Source of the DNA: Alphaproteobacteria bacterium | GTDB taxonomy: Bacteria > Pseudomonadota > Alphaproteobacteria > GCA-2731375 | Assembly: GCA_016776605.1 (NCBI GenBank) | Contig: JADHTB010000029.1 | Location: 1 to 42,190 of the forward strand | DNA: 42,190 nucleotides | Direction of reading: 5' to 3' | Shown here: piece by piece, positions 23,543 to 34,107 of the stretch | How the letters are laid out: every line of letters begins with the position of its first letter | How positions within the stretch are numbered: position 1 is the first letter of the stretch | Made by a program: the position numbers and the translations under genes | The notes under the pieces: generated by a model | What the model was told of the DNA's origin: nothing | The model's database searches: none | The model's input: the letters and a program-made list of their open reading frames with translations, nothing else

Positions 23543-24518
23543 CGGCATGGGTATTTGAAGTTGTCTGCCTGCGTTTTTCCGCCACGGCCTGGGCTTTGCG
23601 ATAGACGTCCAGCAGATGTTCCGAGCTGACCTCCGTATAGCGTTGGGTGGTCGACAGGCTGGCATGGCCCAGCAATTCCTGGATCGTACGCAAGTCCCCG
23701 CCCCCCGCCAAAAGATGGGTCGCGAACGAATGGCGCAGGGCATGCGGCGTGGCCGTCGGCGGTAGCCCCATGGTGACACGCAATTGCTGCATGCGGGCGC
23801 GTACAATGCGCTGGTTCAAACGTTTGCCCCGCACGCCCAGGAACAGCGGCTCCTGGGGCCCCAGCACATAGGGGCACAGGGCAAGATAAGCGTCCACCGC
23901 CCGGCGCACCACTGACAGAACCGGGACCAGGCGGTCCTTGCCGCCCTTGCCCCTGACCATCAGGCTGTCTTCCAGGGGCGCCTGGCCGCGGTTCAAGGCC
24001 AACGCCTCGGCAATACGCAGGCCGCAGCCGTACAACAGGGTCAACACGGCCACGTCGCGGGCCTGCACCCATGGTTCGTCCGACAAAATGGCCACGTCTT
24101 CCACCGCCGCCGCGGCCTCGTTCACCGTCAAGGGTTTGGGCACGCCGTGGGGTTGCTTTGGCGTCCGCAGACCGTGAATAGCGGCGTTGGCGGCTAGATC
24201 CTGGCGTTCGCAAAAACGGAAGAAACTCCGCACCGCTGACAGAGCCCGGGCCAACGAGGCCGGGCCCAGGCCATCGCCACGGCGGCGCGCAAGATAGGCG
24301 CGGAAATCCATGGCGCGCAAAGCACCCAGATCATCCAGTCCGGGCGCCTGCCCCTTATGTTGTGCGACAAAATCAAGAAAGCCGGTCAAATCCCGGTCAT
24401 AGCCGGTCAGGGTATGTTCTGAATAACGGCGCTCTGAGTGCAGCCATGTCCGCCAGCGCGCGACCGCATCGGCCACGTCCCGCGCATAATGGGGAATTAG
24501 GTGGACAGATCCAGCCAT
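23520..24518 (-). CDS. xerC: Tyrosine recombinase XerC
   Basis: This 332-residue tyrosine recombinase has an N-terminal SAM-like core-binding domain (about 15-125) and a catalytic domain with R168 (CGLRIAE), K191 (GKGGKDR), H259 and R262 (PHALRHSFATHL), H285 (LGHASLSTTQRYT) and the nucleophile Y294. XerC with XerD resolves chromosome dimers at dif. It lies downstream of the DUF484 gene, overlapping it by 22 bp, an arrangement common in Proteobacteria. A charged tail of about 25 residues follows the catalytic domain. The length supports XerC rather than a phage integrase. Confidence 0.94.
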   Translation of the reverse strand: MAGSVHLIPHYARDVADAVARWRTWLHSERRYSEHTLTGYDRDLTGFLDFVAQHKGQAPGLDDLGALRAMDFRAYLARRRGDGLGPASLARALSAVRSFFRFCERQDLAANAAIHGLRTPKQPHGVPKPLTVNEAAAAVEDVAILSDEPWVQARDVAVLTLLYGCGLRIAEALALNRGQAPLEDSLMVRGKGGKDRLVPVLSVVRRAVDAYLALCPYVLGPQEPLFLGVRGKRLNQRIVRARMQQLRVTMGLPPTATPHALRHSFATHLLAGGGDLRTIQELLGHASLSTTQRYTEVSSEHLLDVYRKAQAVAEKRRQTTSNTHAEKEKGGR

Positions 24519-25237
24519 GCCCGAAACAACCGCTCCATCAACCGGCTTAGAAATTGCAGCAATTCCGTGCCTTGGCCGGGATGATACTTATCCCCGTCGC
24601 GGCTGCCCAGGGCCAGCAGGCCGGGCGGCGAACCGGGCGAGGCCGACAAGCGAACCAGGGCCTGGCTGCGCACCAGTTCGGCGGCGGGGCCAAAGACCGC
24701 ACGGTCGCCACATGGCACCCCTTCCAACCGCGAGGCGGCCCCAGGGCCCAGCACCCGGTCGACCTGTCCCGCCGGCAGCACATAGACACCGCCCGGAGGC
24801 GCCTGTGTCGGGCCATCATCGGCCGCCTCGATACACAGGGTTACCGCGTCGATGCCAAGAATTTCCGCCAAGTCACGGGTAATGACATGGATCAGATGCT
24901 CAAAATTACGCGCTTCCAGCATGGCCAGGGCGGCGGCATGAACCTGTTTCTGCGCCGCCTGGTTGGCCCGGCCATTGGCCAGCAGGTCTTCATGCTGCGC
25001 CTGCAGCCGGGTCACTTCATCGGACAGGCGCCGCGCCACGATCTGCCCCATATCCAGGACGTTTTCGCCGCTATAAAGGGCCTGGGGACGCAGCAGGGGC
25101 AACAGATCCAGGTTGTCGGCCAGAAAATTGGGGTTTTCCACCAAATAATCACGCACGGCCTCTGCCCCCGGCGGTCTGGCGGCCGTCCTTGCAGACGCCT
25201 CGCCGCGCGGTCTGGGTGATCTGCGCTCGCCGGTCAT
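24497..25237 (-). CDS. DUF484 family protein
   Basis: The 246-residue protein has the family N-terminus VRDYLVENPNFLADNLDLLP, a coiled segment around RRLSDEVTRLQAQHEDLL and a GAF-like C-terminal half ending LLQFLSRLMERLFRAWL. DUF484 proteins are usually encoded next to xerC; their function is not established. Here the gene sits two bases after the transaldolase-like gene and overlaps xerC, so the three form an operon. The first 25 residues are arginine-rich and probably disordered. Confidence 0.93.
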   Translation of the reverse strand: MTGERRSPRPRGEASARTAARPPGAEAVRDYLVENPNFLADNLDLLPLLRPQALYSGENVLDMGQIVARRLSDEVTRLQAQHEDLLANGRANQAAQKQVHAAALAMLEARNFEHLIHVITRDLAEILGIDAVTLCIEAADDGPTQAPPGGVYVLPAGQVDRVLGPGAASRLEGVPCGDRAVFGPAAELVRSQALVRLSASPGSPPGLLALGSRDGDKYHPGQGTELLQFLSRLMERLFRAWLDLST

Positions 25238-25239
25238 GC

Positions 25240-25923
25240 CTAGGCCCGCTTACCCTGATCGTCACGATCCAGAATGGATTGTCCGGTTTTCTGCCAATCG
25301 GCCAGGAATGCATCCAATCCCTTGTCCGTCAGGACATGTTTGGTCAGCTGCCGTATTACGTCCGGGGGAATGGTACAGACATCGGCGCCCAGGCGGGCAG
25401 CGTGCAGCACATGCATTGGCGAGCGGATCGAGGCGACCAGAACTTCGGTTTGGAAGCTGTCATAATTGCCATAAATTTCCAGGATCTCGGCGATCAATTG
25501 CATGCCGTCATGGCCGATATCGTCCAAGCGGCCCACGAAGGGTGAAATGAAACTGGCCCCGGCCTTGGCTGCCAGCAGGGCCTGATTAGCCGAAAAACAA
25601 AGGGTGACATTAACCTGGGTGCCATCCTGCCTCAGGGTGTGGCAGGCTTTCAGGCCATCCCAGGTCAAGGGCACCTTGACCGCGACGTTATCGGCGATCC
25701 TGGCCAGGGCGCGGCCTTCCGCCACCATTGCGTCGGCCTCCGTCGCCGCCACTTCGGCGCTGACCGGGCCGTCCACCAATTCGCAAATTTCCGCCACCAC
25801 ATCAAAAAAATCGCGTCCCGACTTTGCGATCAGGGATGGGTTCGTGGTCACCCCGTCCAGCAGCCCGGTGGCAGCCAGATCGCGAATTTCAGCGACGTCG
25901 GCGGTATCTACAAAAAATTTCAT
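25240..25923 (-). CDS. fsa: Transaldolase / fructose-6-phosphate aldolase-like (TalC/FSA)
   Basis: The product has 227 residues from the ATG at 25923 ([10 protein letters not shown]), the canonical N-terminus of this short transaldolase subfamily; the 18-residue upstream extension is not conserved-looking. It has GVTTNPSL, the Schiff-base lysine K83 in [28 protein letters not shown] and SPFVGRLDD. These are all hallmarks of the small TIM-barrel transaldolase/FSA enzymes that transfer or split dihydroxyacetone units in the pentose phosphate pathway. It is the first gene of the fsa-DUF484-xerC unit and divergent from priA. Confidence 0.94.
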   Translation of the reverse strand: MKFFVDTADVAEIRDLAATGLLDGVTTNPSLIAKSGRDFFDVVAEICELVDGPVSAEVAATEADAMVAEGRALARIADNVAVKVPLTWDGLKACHTLRQDGTQVNVTLCFSANQALLAAKAGASFISPFVGRLDDIGHDGMQLIAEILEIYGNYDSFQTEVLVASIRSPMHVLHAARLGADVCTIPPDVIRQLTKHVLTDKGLDAFLADWQKTGQSILDRDDQGKRA

Positions 25924-26049
25924 GGCGCCTGCATTCCAACTACCATATTCATCGGCCTCATCATTCCAATTCACCAAATGCCCGCTCTAAACGATCGCCG
26001 CTATCATCATGACTTGTCGGCACCGGCGGGGACAGGCAGAGTCTAGCCG

Positions 26050-28275
26050 ATGGCCGCGCCCCATACCAGTAAAGCTGAACCCAATTTCGACGGCATGGCA
26101 CCGCCGCGCCGGGTGCATGTCTTGCTGCCTTTACCCCTGGCCAGCGCCTATGACTATCTGGTGCCCCAGGGAGAGTTGATCGAAGCCGGCGATTTCGTCG
26201 CCGTTCCCCTGGGCCGGCGCACCGTGGTTGGCGTGGTCTGGGGCGAAGGATCCGCCGATCCGGATGGCGGCGTGGGTCATAACCGGCTGCGCCCCATCGC
26301 ACACCGAATACCCGCACCGGGAATGGAGGAGGTGACCCGGCGCTTCGTCGAATGGCTGGCGGATTATACCTGCGCCTCGCCCGGCGCGGTGCTGCGCATG
26401 ACCATGTCGGTACCGGCAGCCTTGGAGCCGCCGCGCCCGCGCCTGGCCTATGCCTTGGCCGGCCCGCCCCCCAGCCGCATGACCGGGGCCCGGCAACGGG
26501 TCCTGGACGTTCTGGCTGATGGCATCTCCCTGCCCGGCCCTGCCATCGCGGAACTGGCGGCGGTCAGCAGCGGGGTCGTCAGGGGCTTGGTCAGACAGGG
26601 CACCTTGCAGGAGGTGCAACTGCCGGCGGAAATGCTGGTGCCGGAGCCTGATTGGCAAAAAACCGGCGAGACTTTGAGCGCCGAGCAGCAGACGGCGGCG
26701 GCGGCTCTACGGGCGAAGATCGCGGCGGGAGGCTATTCCACCACCTTGCTGGACGGCGTCACCGGCGCCGGCAAGACGGAAGTCTATCTTGAAGCCATCG
26801 CCGCCACCCTGGCCCAGGGCCGCCAGGTGCTGGTTCTGGTGCCGGAAATTGGCCTGACCGCGCAATGGCTGGAGCGATTCGAGAAACGCTTTGGCGCCGC
26901 GCCCCTGTCCTGGCACTCCGACCTGGGCACGGCGCGGCGGCGGCTGACCTGGCGGGCGGTGGCCCAGGGCCGCGCCAGAGTGGTGGTCGGCGCGCGGTCG
27001 GCGTTGTTTTTGCCCTATACGGATCTGGGCCTGATCGTGGTGGATGAAGAGCACGACGGCGCCTTCAAACAGGAAGAAGGGGTAATCTACCACGCCCGGG
27101 ACATGGCCGTGTTGCGCGCCTCGTTGGGGGAAATTCCCATCGTCCTGGCATCCGCCACTCCCAGTCTTGAAAGCCAGGTCAATGTGGAGTTGGGCCGCTA
27201 TGACAGCCTGCATCTACCGAACCGCATCGGCGGCGCCGAGTTGCCGCAAATCGAAGCCGTCGATATGCGGGGCGAGGCGCCATCGGGACCGCAATGGCTA
27301 TCGCCGGTCCTGGTCACGGCGATGACGGAAACCCTGGCGGCGGGCGAACAGGTTTTGTTGTTCCTTAACCGGCGCGGTTATGCCCCGTTGACCCTGTGCC
27401 GGACCTGCGGCCACCGTCTGCAATGCCCCAATTGCACCGCCTGGCTGGTAGAACACCGCTTCCATGGCCGCCTGCAATGTCACCATTGCGGTTTCACCCT
27501 GCGCCGGCCCGAGGCCTGCCCGGAATGCGCCGCGGAAGACAGTCTGGTCGCCTGCGGGCCCGGTGTCGAAAGGCTGGGCGAGGAAGTGGACCAACTGTTC
27601 CCCGACGTGCCCTGCATGTTGATTGCCTCGGACACCTTGCGCGGCCCCGAGGCAGCGGCGGCGGCCATCAAACAGATTGCCGAGGGCGAGGTTTCTTTGA
27701 TCATCGGCACCCAGATCATCGCCAAGGGGCATCACTTTCCCATGCTGACCCTGGTCGGCGTGATCGACGCCGACCTTGGTTTGCAGGGCGGCGATCTGCG
27801 GGCGGCGGAGCGGACCTATCAAATGCTGCATCAGGTGGCCGGCCGTTCGGGGCGGGCCAAACACAAGGGCCGGGCCCTGTTGCAGACCTATATGCCCGAA
27901 CATCCGGTAATGCAGGCCCTGATTTCCGGCGAGCGGGATAAATTCATGGCGCAGGAGCGCGAAGCCCGCCGGGCCCAGGGGCTGCCGCCCTTTGGCCGCC
28001 TGGTGGCGTTGATCGTATCGGGCCGGGATGAAGCCCAGGTGACACAGACCGCCCGCGACCTGGGCCGGGCCGCGCCACGGCAACGGGATGTGGAAATCCT
28101 CGGCCCTGCGCCCGCGCCCCTCAGCCTGCTGCGTGGTCGCTTTCGCCAGCGCCTGTTGCTGAAAACCCAGCGCGGCGTGAACGCCTCCGCCCTGGCCAAA
28201 GCCTGGGTCGGACAGGTCGACTACCCGCAGCAAGTCCGCGTGGCGATCGATGTGGACCCGTACAGCTTTCTATAA
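26050..28275 (+). CDS. priA: Primosomal protein N' (PriA helicase)
   Basis: This 741-residue superfamily 2 DNA helicase restarts stalled replication forks. An N-terminal 3'-DNA-end-binding domain (about 20-120) precedes Walker A GVTGAGKT (236-243) and the DEEH box (VVDEEHDG). Paired zinc-binding cysteines lie in LCRTCGHRLQCPNC and LQCHHCG...ACPEC, and the helicase C-terminal motifs include GTQIIAKGHHFP and HQVAGRSGRA. Length is normal. It is divergent from fsa. A perfect 58-bp palindrome begins 24 bp after the stop. Confidence 0.96.
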   Translation: MAAPHTSKAEPNFDGMAPPRRVHVLLPLPLASAYDYLVPQGELIEAGDFVAVPLGRRTVVGVVWGEGSADPDGGVGHNRLRPIAHRIPAPGMEEVTRRFVEWLADYTCASPGAVLRMTMSVPAALEPPRPRLAYALAGPPPSRMTGARQRVLDVLADGISLPGPAIAELAAVSSGVVRGLVRQGTLQEVQLPAEMLVPEPDWQKTGETLSAEQQTAAAALRAKIAAGGYSTTLLDGVTGAGKTEVYLEAIAATLAQGRQVLVLVPEIGLTAQWLERFEKRFGAAPLSWHSDLGTARRRLTWRAVAQGRARVVVGARSALFLPYTDLGLIVVDEEHDGAFKQEEGVIYHARDMAVLRASLGEIPIVLASATPSLESQVNVELGRYDSLHLPNRIGGAELPQIEAVDMRGEAPSGPQWLSPVLVTAMTETLAAGEQVLLFLNRRGYAPLTLCRTCGHRLQCPNCTAWLVEHRFHGRLQCHHCGFTLRRPEACPECAAEDSLVACGPGVERLGEEVDQLFPDVPCMLIASDTLRGPEAAAAAIKQIAEGEVSLIIGTQIIAKGHHFPMLTLVGVIDADLGLQGGDLRAAERTYQMLHQVAGRSGRAKHKGRALLQTYMPEHPVMQALISGERDKFMAQEREARRAQGLPPFGRLVALIVSGRDEAQVTQTARDLGRAAPRQRDVEILGPAPAPLSLLRGRFRQRLLLKTQRGVNASALAKAWVGQVDYPQQVRVAIDVDPYSFL

Positions 28276-28298
28276 ATTCAGGCTCGAATGACGGCCTG

Positions 28299-28356
28299 CT
28301 ATTATGGGGACACAATACTTAATTCAATTGAATTAAGTATTGTGTCCCCATAATAG
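28299..28356. repeat. Perfect 58-bp palindrome (REP-like) with matching outer arms
   Basis: The left arm (28299-28327) and right arm (28328-28356) are exact reverse complements with no loop. The arms contain GGGGACACAATACTTAATTC. The sequence CCCCATAATAG recurs at 28358-28368 just right of the palindrome. Outside it, AGGCTCGA (28280-28287) pairs with TCGAGCCT (28374-28381), making a two-tier structure. The core resembles, from memory, sequences flanking REP-associated IS200-like transposases; no such gene is present here. Confidence 0.9.
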
Positions 28357-28379
28357 CCCCCATAATAGCATTATCGAGC

Positions 28380-28556
28380 CTATGGGCGGATCACCGCCTG
28401 GGCCACCAGCATGCGGCCTTGATCGGGGTCATAGGTGCAGGACGGCGAGCCGTAGAGGACATAGCCGTCGGCCAGGGCCTCGGAAACTCGGACACAGAAC
28501 GCGTGGTCATCGACCCCGGTCAGCAGACGATAGGTTGGTTTTTCGCTATCGGACAT
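28380..28556 (-). CDS. DUF1737 domain-containing protein
   Basis: A 58-residue small protein reads MSDSEKPTYRLLTGVDDHAF, then CVRVSEALADGYVLYGSPSC, then TYDPDQGRMLVAQAVIRP. The R-LTG-DD-FC-RVSEAL-G--LYGSPS pattern is the DUF1737 signature. GAGGAG lies before the ATG. It follows purA by 20 bases on the same strand and probably ends the serC-serA-hisZ-purA operon. Function of DUF1737 is unknown. Its last base pairs overlap the outer arm of the palindrome. Confidence 0.9.
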   Translation of the reverse strand: MSDSEKPTYRLLTGVDDHAFCVRVSEALADGYVLYGSPSCTYDPDQGRMLVAQAVIRP

Positions 28557-28576
28557 GACGGCTCCTCATCAGCAAA

Positions 28577-29869
<1,293 letters not shown>

Positions 29870-29931
29870 TTTTCTACCGTTCCAAACTGAAAATCGCCAA
29901 ACTTGAAATTGCTGCTATCGCCGCGCCGCGA

Positions 29932-31071
29932 TCAGGGCAGCGCCTTCGCCTGATCGCCGCGCAGAATATGATTGCAGGCCAGGCGCCGGGCTTCTTCTTC
30001 GGGGTCGGCGCCGGCGTCCAGCCCCTGCAGGGTACACCAGCCCTCGGCCCGCAATTGCCGCGCCCGCTCTCCTCTCGTGCCAAAAGGCAGGTACAGGCGG
30101 TCCGGCGCGGCCGGTTCGGGCACGGCCCGCATCAGGCTATCCAGATACAGGGTAAATCCAATGGCGGTTTCGCCACTGGCCAGGGGATAGCGCCCGCCCC
30201 GGCCCAATTCACCGCGCACGCCTTGCGCGAACAGGCTGAAACTCACCCCTGTCTGATATTCAAAGCCGCGGCTTTCGCCTGGGTCGATCGTCAGGGTCAA
30301 ACCACCATTGGCCTGATCCAGCCATTGCACCAGGGCCGCCAGATGATCGCACAAGGCGCGGGCCGGCGCCGGCAGATCAAGGCCGGCCAGACGTTCGAGG
30401 GCGCTTGCCGCCGGGCCGGCGGCGCGCATCAGATCAGCCAGCTGTTTCCGTATGGGGGGCGCCAAGGTCTCGATCGCGGCCCCATCACGGGCATCCAGGG
30501 CCTGCCGTGCGGCCTCGGCCTCGGCACCGCCCAGACCCAGCGCCTGGGTCAATAATGGGACCAGTGAGGGCACGGTCAGATCAACCGACAGCCCCTGAAC
30601 ACCCAGGGCCTGTAGCGCCTCGGCCGCCAGCAATACCAGCTCGGCATCACCGGCAACGCCATCGGCGCCGATCAATTCCACCCCGGCCTGGGCGAATTGC
30701 CGTTCGGGCCGCAACTGGCTGCCACGTACCCGCAAGACCTGGCCCGCGTAACACAGACGCAGGGGCCGGGGCGCATCCTTCAGCCGGCTCGCGGCAATAC
30801 GGGCGACCTGTGTGGTCATATCCGCGCGCAGACCCATCATACGCTGGGAAATCGGGTCCATCAGGCGGAACATATGCCGCGCGATGCCGGCGCCGGGGCC
30901 GGCCAGCAGGCTTGCCTCGAACTCGATCAAGGGCGGTTTCACCCGCTCATAGCCATGCGCCTCGAACTGCGCCACCAGACGCTCGATGGAACGCGATTCA
31001 TGCCCGGCAAAGGGCGGCAAGTCATCGTGCAGACCTTCGGGTAGCAGAGCCTGTTCAGCGTAATCAGTCAT
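29932..31071 (-). CDS. hisZ: ATP phosphoribosyltransferase regulatory subunit HisZ
   Basis: The 379-residue protein resembles the catalytic core of histidyl-tRNA synthetase: the N-terminal LPEGLHDDLPPF, a motif-2-like LRADMTTQVARIA and LRLCYAGQVLRVRG, and a late GFEYQTGVSFSLFA and LGRGGRYP. No anticodon-binding domain is present, as expected for HisZ, which binds short-form HisG and controls the first step of histidine synthesis. No hisG is in the window. It lies between serA and purA, a common alphaproteobacterial order. Confidence 0.94.
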   Translation of the reverse strand: MTDYAEQALLPEGLHDDLPPFAGHESRSIERLVAQFEAHGYERVKPPLIEFEASLLAGPGAGIARHMFRLMDPISQRMMGLRADMTTQVARIAASRLKDAPRPLRLCYAGQVLRVRGSQLRPERQFAQAGVELIGADGVAGDAELVLLAAEALQALGVQGLSVDLTVPSLVPLLTQALGLGGAEAEAARQALDARDGAAIETLAPPIRKQLADLMRAAGPAASALERLAGLDLPAPARALCDHLAALVQWLDQANGGLTLTIDPGESRGFEYQTGVSFSLFAQGVRGELGRGGRYPLASGETAIGFTLYLDSLMRAVPEPAAPDRLYLPFGTRGERARQLRAEGWCTLQGLDAGADPEEEARRLACNHILRGDQAKALP

Positions 31072-31128
31072 GATCGCAAACGTCTAACCCATGGTCGGAA
31101 TGGATCGCGTGATAAAGAAATAGCAACC

Positions 31129-32709
31129 CTAGAAATTGAGCGCCTGTGCCCGCCCTACATGGGGCAAGGCACGGACCGCCGTCAATACCGTTTCGTCAAT
31201 AGGCTGGTCCACGCCAATCAGCGCAATGGCATCACCACCGGCGTCGGCACGGCCCAGATGGAAGGTCGCGACATTCACCCCGCTGTCACCCAACAGCGTG
31301 CCCAGGGCGCCAATCAGGCCCGGCTTGTCCGCGTTGCTGACATACAGCATATGTTTGGCCAATTCTGCCTCCAGCTTAATCCCCTTTACCTGGACAATGC
31401 GGGGCTGGTTGTCGGCAAACAAGGTACCGGCGACATCGCGGCTTTGCTTTTCCGTGGTGACCGTGACGCGGATCATGGTTTGGTAATCGCCGGTGCTTTC
31501 GTCGCGGGTTTCGCGCACTTCGATGCCGCGCTGCTTGGCAATGACCGGGGCGTTGATCATGTTGACGTTCGCCATCAGGGGGCGCAGCAAACCTTCCAGC
31601 ACGATGGCGGTCAGGGGCCGGGTGTTTAGGCCGGCCACATGCCCTTGGTATTCAATATGCACCGATGCCAGCGCATTCATGGTCAACTGACCGGCAAAGC
31701 TGCCCAGCTCTCGCGCCAGGTTGAAATAGGGGCTCAAACGGGGGGCTTCCTCAGCCGAGACAGAGGCCATGTTCAAGGCGTTGTTGATGGCGCCGGTCAA
31801 CAGATAGTCGGACATCTGTTCGGCTACCTGCACCGCCACATTGACCTGTGCCTCGCTGGTGGAAGCGCCCAGATGGGGCGTCGCGACCACCTCTTCCATG
31901 CCGAACAGGGGATTCTTGTTCGCCGGTTCGGACGAAAACACATCCAACGCCACACCCGCCACCTGGCCGGTCTGGATCGCGGCACGCACATCCTCCTCGA
32001 CCAGCAAACCGCCACGGGCGCAGTTGATGATACGCACGCCGGGCTTCATCCTGGCGATGTTGTCGGCGTTGATGATGCCGCGCGTGGCATCGTTCAAAGG
32101 GGTGTGCAAAGTGATAAAATCGGCCCTGGCCAACAGGGCATCCAGTTCCACCCGCTCCACACCCAGGTCGCGCGCGCGCTCTTCCGACAAATAAGGGTCG
32201 TAGGCGACGACATGCATTTTCAGACCAATGGCGCGGTCACAAACGATTGCACCGATGTTGCCACAACCGATCACACCCAGGACCTTGCCGTACAGCTCTA
32301 CACCCATGAAGCGGTTCTTTTCCCATTTACCTTCGTGGGTGGAGCGGTCGGCGGCGGGAATTTGCCGGGCCAGCGCCATCATCATGGCAATGGCATGCTC
32401 GGCGGTGGTGATGGAATTGCCGAATGGCGTATTCATGACACAGACGCCCTTGGCCGTCGCCGCCACCTGATCGATGTTATCGACGCCAATACCGGCCCGG
32501 CCGATCACCTTTAGCCGGCCCTTGGCCGCTTCCAGGATTTCCGCCGTTACCGTGGTGGACGAACGGATCGCCAGGCCATCGTATTGATCGATAATATCGG
32601 CCAGGCCTTCCGGTGTCAGGCCGGGTTTCTCATCCACCTCGACACCACGGTCACGAAACACTTCGGCCGCGCGCGGGCTCATTTTGTCGGAAATCAGTAC
32701 TTTGACCAT
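31129..32709 (-). CDS. serA: D-3-phosphoglycerate dehydrogenase
   Basis: The 526-residue protein is the long SerA form. It contains the NAD site GVIGCGNIG (145-153), the catalytic arginine in NCARGG, the glutamate in VFSSEPA and the histidine in TPHLGAST, then the allosteric substrate-binding domain and a C-terminal ACT domain (ISNADKPGLIGALGTLLGD-like, reading VSNADKPGLIG). It commits 3-phosphoglycerate to serine. It is 39 bases downstream of serC. The ACT domain suggests serine feedback, as known for the family. Confidence 0.96.
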   Translation of the reverse strand: MVKVLISDKMSPRAAEVFRDRGVEVDEKPGLTPEGLADIIDQYDGLAIRSSTTVTAEILEAAKGRLKVIGRAGIGVDNIDQVAATAKGVCVMNTPFGNSITTAEHAIAMMMALARQIPAADRSTHEGKWEKNRFMGVELYGKVLGVIGCGNIGAIVCDRAIGLKMHVVAYDPYLSEERARDLGVERVELDALLARADFITLHTPLNDATRGIINADNIARMKPGVRIINCARGGLLVEEDVRAAIQTGQVAGVALDVFSSEPANKNPLFGMEEVVATPHLGASTSEAQVNVAVQVAEQMSDYLLTGAINNALNMASVSAEEAPRLSPYFNLARELGSFAGQLTMNALASVHIEYQGHVAGLNTRPLTAIVLEGLLRPLMANVNMINAPVIAKQRGIEVRETRDESTGDYQTMIRVTVTTEKQSRDVAGTLFADNQPRIVQVKGIKLEAELAKHMLYVSNADKPGLIGALGTLLGDSGVNVATFHLGRADAGGDAIALIGVDQPIDETVLTAVRALPHVGRAQALNF

Positions 32710-32748
32710 ATCTCGAGGTTATCCCTACCGCTGTTCGCTTATCGGCCT

Positions 32749-33912
32749 TCACGCGGCCGGAATAAAACTGGCCTTCACTTCGCCATAGGCCCAATCCAGC
32801 CATGGCAACAAGGCTTTCAGGTCGCTTTGTTCCACCGTCGCGCCGCACCAGATGCGCAGGCCCGTCGGGGCATCGCGGTGACCGCCGATATCATAAGCCG
32901 CCCCCTCCGCCTCCAACAGCGTCACGAGTTGCTTGGCCACCGCATTGCCGTCGCTGGGCGAGAGGCCGGTAAACCAGTCATCAACGATGGACAGGCAGAC
33001 GGATGTGGTCGAACGGTTGGCCTGCGCCCTGGCCACATAGTCAATCCAGGGCGTTTCAGCCACCCAGCCGGCCAACAGGTTGGCATTGCCCTTCACCCGG
33101 TTGACCAAGCCGGACAAGCCGCCGACCGAACGGGCCCAGGCAAGCGCGTCCAAATAATCCTCGACACACAACATGGACGGGGTGTTGATGGTTTCACCCT
33201 TGAACGGCCCTTCGGCCAGCTTGCCGCCCTTGGTCAGGCGGAAAATTTTCGGCAGGGGCCAGGGTGGTGTGTGACTTTCCAGGCGTTCCACGGCGCGCGG
33301 ACCCAGCACCAGCATGCCGTGGGCGGCCTCGCCCCCCAGTACCTTTTGCCAACTGAAGGTCACCACATCCAGCTTGTCCCAGGGCAGTTCCATGGCAAAA
33401 GCGGCGGAGGTGGCATCGCAGATGGTCAAACCGGCGCGGTCATCGGGGATCCAGTCGCCATGGGGCAGACGCACCCCGGAAGTGGTGCCATTCCAGCAGA
33501 ATACGACGTCGTGCCCGAAATCCACCTCGGCCAAATCCGGCAGCAGGCCGTAATCCGCCTCCAACAGCCGGGTATCGGGCAATTTCAACTGTTTCGTGAT
33601 ATCAGAAGCCCAGCCGGCGCCAAAGCTTTCCCAGGCCAGCACGTCCACGCCGCGCGCGCCCAACAAAGACCACAAGGCCATCTCCACCGCGCCGGTATCC
33701 GAGGCGGGCACGATGGCGATGCGATAATCGTCGGGCACCTGTAAAACCTCGCGGGTACCCTCGATGGCCGCCAGCAGCCGCGCCTTGCCCTCGGCGGAGC
33801 GGTGCGAACGGCCCAGGGAGGCATTGGCCAGGGCGGCCGGCGTCCAGCCGGGCCGCTTGGCGCAGGGCCCGGACGAAAAATTAGGCATGGCAGGCTTATG
33901 GTTTGGCTGCAT
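32749..33912 (-). CDS. serC: Phosphoserine transaminase
   Basis: The product has 387 residues from the ATG at 33912, which is preceded by AAGGA; the upstream in-frame start gives an unconserved leader. [13 protein letters not shown] at the N-terminus and the PLP lysine in [14 protein letters not shown] mark the alphaproteobacterial SerC type, which converts phosphohydroxypyruvate and glutamate to phosphoserine (and can act in vitamin B6 synthesis). It is the first gene of the serC-serA-hisZ-purA-DUF1737 run. A promoter-like pair lies about 70-100 bases upstream. Confidence 0.94.
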   Translation of the reverse strand: MQPNHKPAMPNFSSGPCAKRPGWTPAALANASLGRSHRSAEGKARLLAAIEGTREVLQVPDDYRIAIVPASDTGAVEMALWSLLGARGVDVLAWESFGAGWASDITKQLKLPDTRLLEADYGLLPDLAEVDFGHDVVFCWNGTTSGVRLPHGDWIPDDRAGLTICDATSAAFAMELPWDKLDVVTFSWQKVLGGEAAHGMLVLGPRAVERLESHTPPWPLPKIFRLTKGGKLAEGPFKGETINTPSMLCVEDYLDALAWARSVGGLSGLVNRVKGNANLLAGWVAETPWIDYVARAQANRSTTSVCLSIVDDWFTGLSPSDGNAVAKQLVTLLEAEGAAYDIGGHRDAPTGLRIWCGATVEQSDLKALLPWLDWAYGEVKASFIPAA

Positions 33913-33983
33913 GGCGCCAGATCCTTGTACAATGGGCGCAAAACGAAACAACAAAAGCTATCGGCATGGTATGGAAGCGGGCT

Positions 33984-34011
33984 TTGTTACTTACCCATCC
34001 TGCCCTGTCAA
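33984..34011 (-). promoter_or_regulatory. Probable sigma70-type promoter for the serC operon
   Basis: On the minus strand TTGACA (34011-34006) is followed 16 bases later by TAACAA (33989-33984). The -35 is perfect; the -10 matches TATAAT at 3 of 6 positions. Location and orientation fit transcription of serC. It is a visual call. Confidence 0.45.
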
Positions 34012-34107
34012 CCTTGTTTCACCGCACTGCAACATAAGGTCGCATTTGACTTCCACTGGTAGCCGGTTTCACATGCGGGCGCCAGTCACAACTTGCGGAG
34101 TTTCATG

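Noticed and set aside
23372..24213. Long alternative leftward frames over xerC
   Set aside because: Shadows of xerC; only the 23520-24518 frame carries the complete R-K-H-R-H-Y recombinase residues.
23520..24518. Tyrosine recombinase as a phage or island integrase
   Set aside because: Its place after DUF484, its length and its motifs fit chromosomal XerC, and no island boundary lies next to it.
33913..34092. Possible serC leader or SAM-II-like riboswitch upstream of serC
   Set aside because: The spacer has a promoter-like pair but I could not see a conserved pseudoknot or a clear match to a known leader; a covariance-model scan would decide.
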